Shown here: piece after piece, positions 26,588-35,770 of the stretch
How the letters are laid out: every line of letters starts with the position of its first letter
Numbering within the stretch: position 1 is the first letter of the stretch
NCBI GenBank assembly: GCA_046329575.1
Contig: JAXLUJ010000003.1
Coordinates: 295,118-359,117, forward strand
Length of the DNA: 64,000 bases
DNA from: UBA1941 sp046329575
Lineage (GTDB): Bacteria > Bacteroidota > Bacteroidia > Chitinophagales > LD1
Reading direction: 5' to 3'
The notes under the pieces: generated by a model
Seen by the model: the letters and a program-made list of their open reading frames with translations, nothing else
What the model was told of the DNA's origin: nothing
The model's database searches: none
Translations under genes and position numbers: made by a program

Positions 26588-27808
26588 ATGTCGCTGCTTT
26601 TGAAGATAAAAAATCGACTACGTTTAGTTTCATCCTCCATCTTCGACCGAACCCTCTACTCCTTTACTACGCACCAAACCAATCCGGCTCCGCCCACTTT
26701 CACCGTTTACTACATCGGCGAAAACCTCCCGCCGCGTATGGCGCGCATCGTAAAATGGCTCAAACGCTTCTATCCAATCCGCGCCGTACTCCTCTGCCAT
26801 CAGGATGGCTACGCTCCACTTTTTTCAAACAATTCGTTCGATGAAGTGCTGCTGTTCCGCAATAAATGGCACCTCCTTCGCTTGTTGAACCAACAACCCC
26901 TGCCACATGTAGTGCATGCCTTCGGCCCAAAATCGTTCTACCCCGATGTGGCCCGCCTGTTTTATTCCGGTAAAGCCAAATTCATCTACGACATGCAGGA
27001 TGTATTGGCTATCTACTACGGCCTGCAGGCACCCATCCAATGGTTCCGCAACGAATTCCCTCACGAAAAAAATTGCCTGCAATTTGCCGATGGTTTAGTT
27101 TCCCATGGCCTCGAACCTATTCCGGCTTCCAAACTTTATCATATCAGCCAAAAGAAAAACCGCATTTTTTTTCCGCTGCTGTGCGATGATGATGTGCTGG
27201 TGAATAATCCCAAACCACTTACACTTGAAAATATCTCTGTGGTGTATGCCGGCGAAATTCAGGGCAAAAACCGCGACAGCAAACAGTTTGGCAATGTGCA
27301 GTTTTTCCATCTTGCCGAAAAATTCGGCGCGCAAAAAGTGCATTTTCACGTTTATGCCACACCGCATTCCTATTTGCTTTATGGCGATGAATATCGCGAA
27401 GTTGAAAAACAAAATCCTTACTTCCATCTTCATGCTCCCGTGGCTCAAAAAGATCTTCCTGCCGAACTTTCCAAATACCATTTCGGAATCATCCCGTTCT
27501 TTGAATCCTACACCGCCCTGCGCCACGATAAAAACTACTACTCTACTTCGCTGAAACTATTCAACTTCATAGAAGCCGGAATCCCAATTCTGGTTTCCGA
27601 AGACATTGGCTTCCAAAATTGGATGGCATGCCGCTATAGCGCCGGCATCAGCATTACAGAAGCCGATCTTTCTTCCATCCGCCAAAAAATTGAAACCATT
27701 GATTATCCGGCGTTGATAAAAGGTTTGATACAATCGCGCCCCAAACTCTCGCTAAAAAACAATATTTACAGAATCAAAAATTTATACGACAAAGTATGCG
27801 CGCAATAG
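26588..27808 (+). CDS. Glycosyltransferase-like protein (GT-B fold likely)
   Basis: 406 residues. The N-terminal half has Rossmann-like strands (FTVYYIGENLPPRMARIV, then VVHAFGPKS), and the C-terminal half has ISVVYAGEIQGK, FHLAEKFGA and the donor-site-like FGIIPFFESYTALRH with FIEAGIPILVSED. This is the two-domain plan of family 1/4 transferases with a degenerate EX7E region. It overlaps the following epimerase by 13 bases. Likely acts on a surface glycan, with donor unknown. Confidence 0.65.
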   Translation: MSLLLKIKNRLRLVSSSIFDRTLYSFTTHQTNPAPPTFTVYYIGENLPPRMARIVKWLKRFYPIRAVLLCHQDGYAPLFSNNSFDEVLLFRNKWHLLRLLNQQPLPHVVHAFGPKSFYPDVARLFYSGKAKFIYDMQDVLAIYYGLQAPIQWFRNEFPHEKNCLQFADGLVSHGLEPIPASKLYHISQKKNRIFFPLLCDDDVLVNNPKPLTLENISVVYAGEIQGKNRDSKQFGNVQFFHLAEKFGAQKVHFHVYATPHSYLLYGDEYREVEKQNPYFHLHAPVAQKDLPAELSKYHFGIIPFFESYTALRHDKNYYSTSLKLFNFIEAGIPILVSEDIGFQNWMACRYSAGISITEADLSSIRQKIETIDYPALIKGLIQSRPKLSLKNNIYRIKNLYDKVCAQ

Positions 27809-28785
27809 TAACCGGCGGCTGCGGATTCATTGGCAGCCATATTACCGAACGCCTTTTAAATGAAAATTATGAAGTGGTGGTGATTGATAACATGAGCACC
27901 GGACGAAGAAAAAATCTCGACCATCTGGCGGCTCATCCTAAACTACAAATCGTTGAAGCCGATATTAACGACGTTGAAACCACCTATCCTTTCTATGAAG
28001 GCAAAGATGTGGTGTTTCACATCGCAGCATTGGCCGATATCGTCCCTTCCATCGAAATGCCGCAACAATATTTCCGCGCTAATGTGGATGGCACTTTTGC
28101 TGTTCTGGAATGCGTGCGCCGCGCACAGGTAAAACGACTCATCTACGCCGCATCCTCATCATGTTACGGACTTCCCGATCAGTTTCCTACTCCCGAAAAT
28201 GCGCCCATCCGTTCGCAATACCCTTATGCCCTCACTAAAAATTTAGGCGAACAACTCTGTATGCACTGGCATCAGGTGTATGGTATTAATGCCACAGCTA
28301 TGCGATTTTTTAATGTATATGGCACGCGCTCCCGTACTTCCGGCACCTATGGCGCGGTGTTTGGCGTATTTCTGGCCCAAAAACTGAAAGGCAAGCCTTA
28401 CACTATTGTGGGCGATGGTACTCAAACCCGCGATTTTACTTATGTTACTGATATTGCCGATGCCTGCTATACCGCCTCCTTGCGGCACGATTTGGGCGGC
28501 CAAATCTTTAACGTAGGCAGTGGAAATACGTACAGCGTTAATCAGTTGGTCGAATTGCTTGGTGGTGAAAAAACCTATATCCCGAAACGGCCGGGTGAAC
28601 CCGATTGTACCTTTGCCGATATCACCCGTATTCGAACTATTTTGGGCTGGGAACCTAAAGTTTCTCTTGAAGAAGGCGTGAAACGCATTCTCGAAAATAT
28701 CGATTACTGGAGCGAAGCGCCCGTTTGGGATCCCGCCTCTATCGCCAAAGCTACCGAAGGCTGGTTCAAATATCTGGGCAAGTAA
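27796..28785 (+). CDS. NAD-dependent sugar-nucleotide epimerase/dehydratase
   Basis: 329-residue extended SDR. The NAD motif is VTGGCGFIGSHI near the start, the catalytic YPYALTK lies in the middle with the upstream SSSCYG, and RFFNVYGTRSR is typical of UDP-glucose/UDP-GlcNAc 4-epimerases. It overlaps the glycosyltransferase and so belongs to the same surface-sugar cluster. Its stop (28783-28785) abuts the stop of the convergent DUF892 gene with no gap. Confidence 0.88.
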   Translation: MRAIVTGGCGFIGSHITERLLNENYEVVVIDNMSTGRRKNLDHLAAHPKLQIVEADINDVETTYPFYEGKDVVFHIAALADIVPSIEMPQQYFRANVDGTFAVLECVRRAQVKRLIYAASSSCYGLPDQFPTPENAPIRSQYPYALTKNLGEQLCMHWHQVYGINATAMRFFNVYGTRSRTSGTYGAVFGVFLAQKLKGKPYTIVGDGTQTRDFTYVTDIADACYTASLRHDLGGQIFNVGSGNTYSVNQLVELLGGEKTYIPKRPGEPDCTFADITRIRTILGWEPKVSLEEGVKRILENIDYWSEAPVWDPASIAKATEGWFKYLGK

Positions 28786-29433
28786 TTAATCTTCGTCCTC
28801 TGCCTCCTCGCCTGCTGCTTCAATATTGATGGCCGCTTCAGCTACCGAAGTGAGCTTTTCATCAGCTTGCTTTTCTTCATCCAACGTTTGTTGTAGCAAT
28901 TCGGCAACTTCATCCAAACCCAGCGTTTGCGCAAAAGTGCGCAGCGTTCCGTAAGAAGCAATTTCATAGTGCTCTACTTTCTGCCCGGCGCTAATAATGC
29001 CGGCATCACGCATCACCCCTTTCTCGCAATCCTGCATAATTTCCGAAGCTTCACGTACCAATCCCGCCATGGCTTCGCATTTTTTGGCTTGCGGCTTTTT
29101 CTCTAAAATTTCGAATACCTGATGCAATCGCTCAATCTGACCTTTAGTTTCTTCTAAATGATTTTCCAGCGCCTCACGCAATTCAGGCGAGGTGGCGTTC
29201 TTCGCCATTTTCGGCAACGCTTTCAGCAATGCCTGTTCGGCCCATAAAATATCTTTCAATTCATCTTCCATCAATTTTCCCAACTGACTGGAAACATCGG
29301 CTGCGCCTTGCTTTGAAGCGCTACGCGAAGACGATGAACTGCGTGGCTTTGCAACTGCTTTGCTGCGCGTGCCTGCCGATTTTGAAGCTGGTTTTGCCGC
29401 ACTTTTACCGCGGCTGCCGGTAGTCTTTTTCAT
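28786..29433 (-). CDS. YciF-type DUF892 ferritin-like protein with basic N-terminal tail
   Basis: 215 residues. Residues about 48-205 are a DUF892 four-helix ferritin-like domain: LMEDELKDILWAEQALLKAL, HLEETKGQIERLHQVFE and KVEHYEIASYGTLRTFAQ carry the Glu/His residues expected of the di-metal site. Before it is a 45-residue tail of repeated Lys, Arg, Ser and Ala (KSAAKPASKSAGTRSKAVAK), like a histone H1 or Dps DNA-binding tail. DUF892 proteins are stress-induced. The tail suggests DNA association (inference). The protein ends in an acidic run. Confidence 0.85.
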   Translation of the reverse strand: MKKTTGSRGKSAAKPASKSAGTRSKAVAKPRSSSSSRSASKQGAADVSSQLGKLMEDELKDILWAEQALLKALPKMAKNATSPELREALENHLEETKGQIERLHQVFEILEKKPQAKKCEAMAGLVREASEIMQDCEKGVMRDAGIISAGQKVEHYEIASYGTLRTFAQTLGLDEVAELLQQTLDEEKQADEKLTSVAEAAINIEAAGEEAEDED

Positions 29434-29512
29434 GTTTTATTTTTCCATGAATCAGCAATTGGCATACCTGTACACTTCGCTTCCGATTGTTGAAATTCCA
29501 CCACATTTTTTT

Positions 29513-29625
29513 ATGGCGGCAACCGCGTGCTTCGCTATTACTCCTCGCCCCGTATCGGGTGTGGCTATTATTACAAATTAAGCCATCCGGGGCTGCGGGG
29601 TAGCCGCTTCGCCCGCTGCCGCGGG
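29513..29625 (-). repeat. Interspersed GC-rich element, inverted copy
   Basis: It begins ATGGCGGCAACCGCGTGCTTCGC and ends CCCGCTGCCGCGGGG, which is the same family as 5441-5554 in the same orientation with a diverged centre. It sits 80 bp upstream of the DUF892 start. Confidence 0.8.
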
Positions 29626-29654
29626 GCAACATCAACATGGCAGTGTAATCATTA

Positions 29655-29879
29655 CTAACTAAAAATTACGAATGATCAATTACGAATTACGGAGTACTAC
29701 CCAAACAGTCATTCTCCCTCGTAATTCGTAATTCCGTAATTCGTAATTCGTAATTCGTAACTCGTATTGCACTAAGAACATTCAAAAAACCACAGGATAG
29801 CCATTTCGAATCACGCAGCTCTAATCAAACAGTCATTCTCCCTCGTAATTCGTAATTCCGTAATTCGTAATTCGTAATG
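29655..29879. repeat. GTAATTC-type AT repeats with a 53-bp direct duplication
   Basis: Many TTCGTAA units occur here. A block that starts CAAACAGTCATTCTCCCTCG and continues with TAATTC units occurs twice, at about 29702-29754 and 29826-29878. The gap between the DUF892 start and the SGNH gene (29434-29894) holds only these repeats and the GC-rich element. I see no gene in it. Confidence 0.75.
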
Positions 29880-29894
29880 CTCGCTCAAACGTTC

Positions 29895-30610
29895 TCAGCG
29901 CCTCAAATCGTTCAAAATCAACGCGCCTAAACGTTGGTGACCTTCTAAACTAAAATGGTACGCATGGCCGAAATGCGCATCGCTCCACTGCATAACCGAT
30001 AAATAACGAATGTGATGCTGATCGCACCAACGTTCAACCATTTCACTTATTTGCCGCATCATGCGTTCACCGCTCCACGATTGGCGATTAGGGGGTGTGG
30101 AAACTACACGGAGTTCGACACCCTTCGCATTACAAACCTCCAAAACTTCGTGCAATTGTAACACTACAAATTGCTGCGCCCAACGGTGCAGGCCAAACAA
30201 TGCTCCTAGCCAAACATTTACATCGTGTAAACCAAAAAAGGGTTGCTTGTTATTATTGAACGGACGAACCACCTGATGTTTACTGAGCGCTTCGTCCCAT
30301 TGCAGTTCGCGTTTAAAAAAGCCGGATGCAAGGCGTGGCGCGCCTTCCCGTTGGCATCTTCATATTTTACAACCAGCTTATGCAAGGGCGGCAAGGGAAA
30401 CGGACGCACAAAAAGATAAAGCGTTTCTAGTTCATGCATTTCCAAAAATTTGCTGAGCGAAGGCACTAACTGATCGAACGACAAATAGTGGCCAAACGCC
30501 AACGTATAATTTCCAGCACTTTGGCGAAGCGCCGCATGAAAAAGCGATTCCGGCGGAATATTATGCTGATGCGTAACACAGCCTCCAAAAAAACCGATGC
30601 GCTTCATCAC
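29895..30610 (-). pseudogene. SGNH/GDSL-type hydrolase, interrupted by a -1 frameshift
   Basis: Two overlapping frames (30610 down to about 30311, then to 29895) join into one protein of about 238 residues. The N-terminal part has RIGFFGGCVTHQH, an SGNH block-I-like turn in which the usual GDS is GGC. The C-terminal part has SDAHFGHAYHFSLEGHQRLG, which resembles block V with its catalytic His. The frames meet at T TTA AAC (30317-30311). A -1 shift there gives FKRELQWDEALSKHQVVRPF and restores the frame. It may be a decayed gene, a base-call indel, or programmed frameshifting. The substrate is unknown. Confidence 0.55.
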
Positions 30611-30616
30611 AAAACT

Positions 30617-31714
30617 CTATAAACGAACCTCTTTCTCAAAATCGCGGATGGCCGCAATCAATTGCTGTACGCCACTTTCAGGCATAGCATTGTAAATTGA
30701 CGCGCGGAAACCTCCCACACTACGGTGGCCTTCCAAACCTACCATATCGCGCTGCTTCGCAAAGGCCAAAAACGCCTGATCTACAGCCGCATCGCCACTT
30801 ACAAAACAAACATTCATCATCGATCGATCGGCCTTATTTACCGTTCCTTTAAAAATCCCGGATTGATCAATGACATGGTAAAGCGCCATGGCCTTTCTTT
30901 CGTTGGCTTCACTAAGATTTTCAATACCCTGCGCTGCTATCCATTTCAGCGTGAGCCACGAAACATACACTGCAAAAACCGATGGGGTGTTTTTCATCGA
31001 ATCGTTTTCGATGTGCACTTTATAGTCAACCATCTTAGGCATCGGTAAAACATTTTCACGTAAAATGCTTTTGCGCACCGCCACCATGGTAGCGCCGGCA
31101 ATACCCATATTTTTCTGCGCGCCGGCATAAATCAGGTCGAACGCCGAATAATCAATTTGCCTCGAAAAAATATCGGAACTCATATCGGCTACCAGCAGCG
31201 TTTCCTTTGGTAAGGCCGCTTTCAGCCGGTTCAATTCGCTGATGCTCCACTGCGTTCCGTAAATCGTATTGTTTGTTGTGATGTGTGCATAGCGCGGCCT
31301 TTCAGCGCCCAAATCCCACTCTTTGGGAATGTGATTGTAATTTGATGATTTACTACTGCAGGCTACATGCACCTTGCCGAAAAGTTGGGCTTCAATTAAA
31401 GCGCCATGCGCCCACGTTCCGGTGTCGAAATAAATTGCCGTTTCATTCTTGCGCAACAAATTGTACGGAATCATGTAGAACTGTGAGCTGGCGCCACCTT
31501 GCAGAAAAAGTACCGAATACTCATCGTTCAGGCCCATCAACTTTCTGGTTAGCGCTCGCGCTTCTTCCATTACTTCAACAAATGGCTTGGCGCGGTGCGA
31601 TATTTCCAGAATGCTCAAGCCGGTTCCTGCAAAGTTATGAATAGCCGCAATGGCTTGCTGTTTCACGGTTTCGGGCAATATTGCCGGACCGGAATAGAAA
31701 TTGAGTTTCGGCAT
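30617..31714 (-). CDS. serC: Phosphoserine aminotransferase
   Basis: Converts 3-phosphohydroxypyruvate to phosphoserine (serine and, in some organisms, pyridoxal phosphate synthesis). The 365-residue class V aminotransferase starts KLNFYSGPAILPETV, has the cofactor-proximal LQGGASSQFYMIP and the PLP lysine in YAGAQKNMGIAG, and ends with VGGFRASIYNAMP. Length and motifs are those of complete SerC. It lies 6 bp upstream of the frameshifted SGNH gene and 3 bp downstream of the CNNM-type gene. Confidence 0.95.
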   Translation of the reverse strand: MPKLNFYSGPAILPETVKQQAIAAIHNFAGTGLSILEISHRAKPFVEVMEEARALTRKLMGLNDEYSVLFLQGGASSQFYMIPYNLLRKNETAIYFDTGTWAHGALIEAQLFGKVHVACSSKSSNYNHIPKEWDLGAERPRYAHITTNNTIYGTQWSISELNRLKAALPKETLLVADMSSDIFSRQIDYSAFDLIYAGAQKNMGIAGATMVAVRKSILRENVLPMPKMVDYKVHIENDSMKNTPSVFAVYVSWLTLKWIAAQGIENLSEANERKAMALYHVIDQSGIFKGTVNKADRSMMNVCFVSGDAAVDQAFLAFAKQRDMVGLEGHRSVGGFRASIYNAMPESGVQQLIAAIRDFEKEVRL

Positions 31715-31717
31715 AAC

Positions 31718-32986
31718 TTACGATTCCACAGGATTAATTTTCAGGTAAACCATCTCGATACGTTTATCGGTAGCTTTTTGGATCTTGATTTCGAAGTTGT
31801 CGAGAAAAACAGTTTCGCCCTGTTCCGGAATGTCCTGATTGTTCATTACAATATATCCCGACAGCGTTTCGTACTCACCCTCCGGAATATTGAGTTGATA
31901 TTTTTTGTTGAGATAGTCCACTTCTAATCGTGCTGAGAACAAATAGCGATCATCGCTTATTTTCTTTTCTGTTTCTTCATTCTCATCATGTTCATCTTCA
32001 ATTTCGCCAAAAATTTCTTCCATCAAATCTTCCAACGTAATCAAACCCGCCGTTCCGCCGTATTCATCTACTACCCAGGCCATGTTCTTCCGTTCCTTCA
32101 CCAATTGAATGAGCAACGATTGCGCATTCATACTCACCGGCACCACTTCAACCGGCCGAATAAACTGCCTGATGGAAACCGGTTTTTTAAGTAAATCGAA
32201 GTGATGCACATAACCAATTACTTTGTCGATGGTATCGTCATAAACTATAATTCGCGAGTGCTTGGTTTCAAAGAACTTCCGGCGCAGTTCTTCTACGCTT
32301 TCGTCAGCTTCAATGGCCTCGATTTCGGTGCGCGGCACCATGCAATTCTTCACTTTCACTTCTTTGAGATACAGCGCTCGTTCAAAGAGCTCCGAGTTCA
32401 GGTCGTCAGTTTCATTTTCTTCCTTTTCTTCCTGAGCTGCGGTTTCCTTCACCAGATATTCCAGATCCTCTTCGGTGAAGTTTTGCCGTCCTTCGTTATA
32501 ATCTTTGCCAATTACGGTTTTTAATATCCGTTTCGAAAGCCAGTGAAAAATATTGGTGAAGGGCATTAACAGTAAGTAGATACCATAAGTGGGGTAAGCA
32601 AACAGCAACAGCATGCGGTCGGCATTAATGCGGAACAGCATTTTCGGTATCAGTTCGCCCAATAGCAACACCACTACTGTAGTTACCAAAGTTTCAATAA
32701 TCATCAGCCAGGCTTCGTCGTGCGGCAGGAATTCGAAATTGCCAGGGGTGATGATTTTGGCCATCATGCTGGCGAAAATAACCAAGGTGATATTCAGCCC
32801 GATGAGCATGGTGCTGATAAAGCGCGACGGATTATGGTTGAAATCAGAAACAATACGGGCGCTTCCGCTTTTTTCCTTCAATAGTTCCACCCGCAGCTTG
32901 TTAGCTGAAACGAAAGCGATTTCAATGCCCGAAAAAAAGGCAATGAACACCAGCGCTATCAGTAGTATAATAAATTCTGTAACCAT
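31718..32986 (-). CDS. CNNM/CorC-type transporter-like protein (DUF21, CBS, HlyC)
   Basis: 422 residues. The N-terminal DUF21 has four membrane segments (FIILLIALVFIAFFSGIEIA; LLGELIPKMLF), then two CBS domains (VKNCMVPRTEIEAIEADESV; RPVEVVPVSMNAQSLLIQLV with MAWVVDEYGGTAGLITLEDL) and a C-terminal CorC_HlyC domain. This is the layout of magnesium/cobalt efflux-associated and gliding-motility GldE-like proteins. Exact transport role is not shown. Its ATG overlaps the stop of the upstream small membrane gene (TAATG). Confidence 0.9.
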   Translation of the reverse strand: MVTEFIILLIALVFIAFFSGIEIAFVSANKLRVELLKEKSGSARIVSDFNHNPSRFISTMLIGLNITLVIFASMMAKIITPGNFEFLPHDEAWLMIIETLVTTVVVLLLGELIPKMLFRINADRMLLLFAYPTYGIYLLLMPFTNIFHWLSKRILKTVIGKDYNEGRQNFTEEDLEYLVKETAAQEEKEENETDDLNSELFERALYLKEVKVKNCMVPRTEIEAIEADESVEELRRKFFETKHSRIIVYDDTIDKVIGYVHHFDLLKKPVSIRQFIRPVEVVPVSMNAQSLLIQLVKERKNMAWVVDEYGGTAGLITLEDLMEEIFGEIEDEHDENEETEKKISDDRYLFSARLEVDYLNKKYQLNIPEGEYETLSGYIVMNNQDIPEQGETVFLDNFEIKIQKATDKRIEMVYLKINPVES

Positions 32987-33222
32987 TAGTTGTTGTTGAG
33001 GTGTTCTTGTTCCAACTTTTGGTTAGCCTCCCGTTTTTCCAAAAATTTACGCTGCCCGCGAATGTTGCGCCAAATCAGCACGCAAAAACCGGCGCAGATA
33101 AAAGGGAAATAAACGTAATGATCAAACCGGCTTTTGGCCCAAAGGTTATAACCACCAAAACCCACAGCGGCTATGGCAGCTACCAGCCAGGCCCTTTCCA
33201 GCATCCACAGGAAATTTTTCAT
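32986..33222 (-). CDS. Small membrane protein of unknown function
   Basis: 78 residues starting MKNFLWMLERAWLVAAIAAV, with two membrane segments (second: YVYFPFICAGFCVLIW) and a charged coiled-coil tail. I do not recognise it beyond resemblance to short Bacteroidota membrane proteins. The ATG at 33222 is preferred over 33249 because it begins directly before the first amphipathic helix. It shares one base with the next gene (TAATG), so it is coupled to it. Confidence 0.65.
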   Translation of the reverse strand: MKNFLWMLERAWLVAAIAAVGFGGYNLWAKSRFDHYVYFPFICAGFCVLIWRNIRGQRKFLEKREANQKLEQEHLNNN

Positions 33223-33302
33223 GCTGTAAAAGAAACAAAATCTGGGCATCCTGCCGTAGTGCGGGGCTCATCTGCAACGTTTTTTTCTACCTTCGCGCCC
33301 TC

Positions 33303-34376
33303 ATGTTTCAGCAGTTAGAAAATTTAAAGGGGCGCTTCATAGAAGTAGGGAAATCATTGTCAGATCCGGCAACGGTTTCGGACCTGAAGCGCTTTACCCA
33401 ACTCAATAAAGAATATAAGGAGTTGGACAAGATCGTACAGGTTTACGAACGTTACCAATTGATTCTTGGCAATATTCAAACCAACAAACAAATTCTGGAA
33501 ACAGAGAAGGACGAAGATTTTCGCGACATGGCCAAAGGTGATTTGGTGCAGTTGGAGAACGACAAAGAAGCAATAGAAGGCGAATTGAAATCGCTATTAG
33601 TGCCTAAAGAACCAGAGGATGAGCGTAATGTTTTATTGGAAGTTCGGGCCGGTACGGGCGGCGATGAGGCCAGTATTTTTGCCGGTGATTTGGCACGGAT
33701 GTACACCCGTTATTGCGAAACGCTGGGCTGGAACGTAGCTATTGTTACGGCCAACGAAGGTTCAGCAGGTGGTTTCAAGGAAATTGTACTGGAAGTGAAG
33801 GGCGAAAATGTGTATGGCCGTTTGAAGTTTGAATCGGGCGTTCACCGCGTACAGCGCATTCCTGAAACGGAGGCTAAGGGCCGGGTGCATACCTCAGCGG
33901 CATCGGTGGCGGTGTTGCCTGAGGCCGATGAAGTAGATGTTCAGATCAACGAAGCAGACATTAAAATGGATGTATTCCGCGCCAGCGGCGCGGGTGGTCA
34001 GCACGTTAACCGTACCGAATCGGCAGTGCGCTTAACCCACGTTCCAACAGGAACGGTGGTGGAATGCCAGGCCGAGCGTTCACAACACCAGAACCGCGAG
34101 CGCGCTATGACTATGCTGAAAACGCGTATTTATGAATCGGCGGTGCGCAAACATGAAGATGAAATAGCGGCGCGTAGAAAAACGCTGGTGAGTACCGGCG
34201 ACCGCTCGGCTAAAATTCGAACCTATAATTATCCTCAGGGACGAATTACCGACCACCGTATCAATATGTCGGTTTATAACCTGGATGCGTTTATGAATGG
34301 CGATATAGCCGGAATGATAGATGCCCTGGCCGTAGCCGAGCAAACTGAAAAGCTGAAAGAAGGCGGGCTGAATTAA
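33303..34376 (+). CDS. prfA: Peptide chain release factor 1
   Basis: Terminates translation at UAA and UAG. The 357-residue protein has the peptidyl-hydrolysis GGQ in FRASGAGGQHVNRTESAVRL, the RF1-type VVECQAERSQHQNR, and the conserved KIRTYNYPQGRITDHRI. Length is normal. It is divergent from the small membrane gene across an 80-bp gap. Confidence 0.96.
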   Translation: MFQQLENLKGRFIEVGKSLSDPATVSDLKRFTQLNKEYKELDKIVQVYERYQLILGNIQTNKQILETEKDEDFRDMAKGDLVQLENDKEAIEGELKSLLVPKEPEDERNVLLEVRAGTGGDEASIFAGDLARMYTRYCETLGWNVAIVTANEGSAGGFKEIVLEVKGENVYGRLKFESGVHRVQRIPETEAKGRVHTSAASVAVLPEADEVDVQINEADIKMDVFRASGAGGQHVNRTESAVRLTHVPTGTVVECQAERSQHQNRERAMTMLKTRIYESAVRKHEDEIAARRKTLVSTGDRSAKIRTYNYPQGRITDHRINMSVYNLDAFMNGDIAGMIDALAVAEQTEKLKEGGLN

Positions 34377-34379
34377 TTT

Positions 34380-34420
34380 ACAAATACAATGTATAATGTA
34401 CAATTTACAATGTACAGTGT
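34380..34420. repeat. ACAATGTA-type short repeat
   Basis: Several TACAATGTA/TACAATTTACA units form an imperfect dyad just after the prfA stop, in a convergent gap. It may help termination, but no T-tract is clear. Confidence 0.4.
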
Positions 34421-34450
34421 GAAATTGAATGAAACATTTTTCGAATGTGG

Positions 34451-35689
34451 TTATAACAGCAACATTCCTGTAAAGGGCAACAGCATTACTTTATAGCGAA
34501 CTAAGTTGCCGATAACGGGTGTGATGAGGCCGATCAGCGAGCCATATAAGAGCACCACATTCAACAGAAAGAAGAACTGCGGCCACGTCAGGATTTTTTC
34601 TGCTTTTCTTTTCCATCTGATCAAAAGGAAAATGAATGCCGCCACTAATAAGATGTTCTCGGCTGCGGCCAGCAACATCATCGGGTTTTTGCTGTTCCCC
34701 AAATAGGGTTTGGAAAAAGTATTCCATAATCCCACCGGCATATTAACGATCACTGAAGAAAAACTGGAATCGATTATCGGCACCTCGCTGTAACTTCCGG
34801 CTTTCATATATATAGCTTCGGCAACAGCATGCTGTTGCTTTTTGGCCATGATTCTCGGGAAGTTTAATTTTCTATCGGTTTGCGCCAGCAAAAGCAATAA
34901 CAGCAAGCAAGCTGCATTCACGGCAACAAACCGGAAGGCAGTGCGTTGGAAAGTGCGCTCGTTTTGGGTAACAAAATAGAACAACATGCCGGGCAGCAAA
35001 CACAACACCAGGTAGTATCGAAGTATCAGCAAGAGGACGAAACCCGAAAGCAGCCACAGTACATTCAGGTGTTTCTTCATACCAAAAAATCCATACAGCA
35101 AAAGACCGAGGCCTAATAACAACAGCGATTCTTTTAATGCGCCGGAAGTCCAAAACCAAAACGAGGGAAACAATAAGGCATAAAGCACTTCTTTTTTCTG
35201 TGTTACTACTATTTGTTGAAAGCCGGTAATCAGCAACCAAAGACCAATGAACGACAGAAAGCTGAATGCGATGGTGTGCACATGTATGGTTCCTCCGGAA
35301 ATGAGATACAGCAAGGCGTTCAGCCGTATCATAAAATGATTTTCATTGAAAGGAACGGCCTTGTTGAAATGGCGTTCCCAATTCTTCATTTGTGATGTAT
35401 AAGGTGCAGTAGATTCGTTTTCGTTGCCCGTGATGATATCGAACCACGCCTTAGGGTTTTGGTGAAATGCCTGATGCACTACAGCAGCATCATCGTAATA
35501 TTTATAGATGTCGCTATTAGCCCTATCAGTGTAATAAAAAGTATAAACCGCCCATAAGGCCACGCCAAACACCAGTTTCAGCCACCACAAGGCCAGCCCC
35601 GTAAACCGCGGCCATCCTTCCACCTGCGAAAGACGGGTGAAGCCCACCAGTGCTGAAAGCATTATAAAAAACACCAGAGGTGCCAGCAT
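34451..35689 (-). CDS. Polytopic membrane protein, distant paralogue of the 12719 gene
   Basis: 412 residues with about ten hydrophobic segments. Conserved landmarks are DRANSDIYKYYDDA after the third segment and LFPSFWFWTSGALKESLLLL, which parallel YYKGGDTAYYW and LVPSVLFWGSGIFKDTLTLS of the 12719 protein. ATG 35689 is chosen over a TTG at 35737 because a strong terminator ends just upstream (35699-35740). Probably an EpsG/GT-C-like membrane protein of surface-polymer synthesis (inference). Confidence 0.65.
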   Translation of the reverse strand: MLAPLVFFIMLSALVGFTRLSQVEGWPRFTGLALWWLKLVFGVALWAVYTFYYTDRANSDIYKYYDDAAVVHQAFHQNPKAWFDIITGNENESTAPYTSQMKNWERHFNKAVPFNENHFMIRLNALLYLISGGTIHVHTIAFSFLSFIGLWLLITGFQQIVVTQKKEVLYALLFPSFWFWTSGALKESLLLLGLGLLLYGFFGMKKHLNVLWLLSGFVLLLILRYYLVLCLLPGMLFYFVTQNERTFQRTAFRFVAVNAACLLLLLLLAQTDRKLNFPRIMAKKQQHAVAEAIYMKAGSYSEVPIIDSSFSSVIVNMPVGLWNTFSKPYLGNSKNPMMLLAAAENILLVAAFIFLLIRWKRKAEKILTWPQFFFLLNVVLLYGSLIGLITPVIGNLVRYKVMLLPFTGMLLL

Positions 35690-35691
35690 TC

Positions 35692-35740
35692 GAAAAAAAA
35701 TTTGGTGCAAAAAAAGCAACGCGCTTCTTTGCACCAAATT
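35692..35740 (-). terminator. Rho-independent terminator after the zinc dehydrogenase gene
   Basis: AATTTGGTGCAAA and TTTGCACCAAATT form a perfect 13-bp stem with a 16-base loop, followed on the minus strand by eight T. It lies 31 bp after the dehydrogenase stop and ends 3 bp before the ATG of the next gene, separating their transcription. Confidence 0.9.
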
Positions 35741-35770
35741 AGAAATTCCTTCAGCAGTTTCTTCAAGTAA

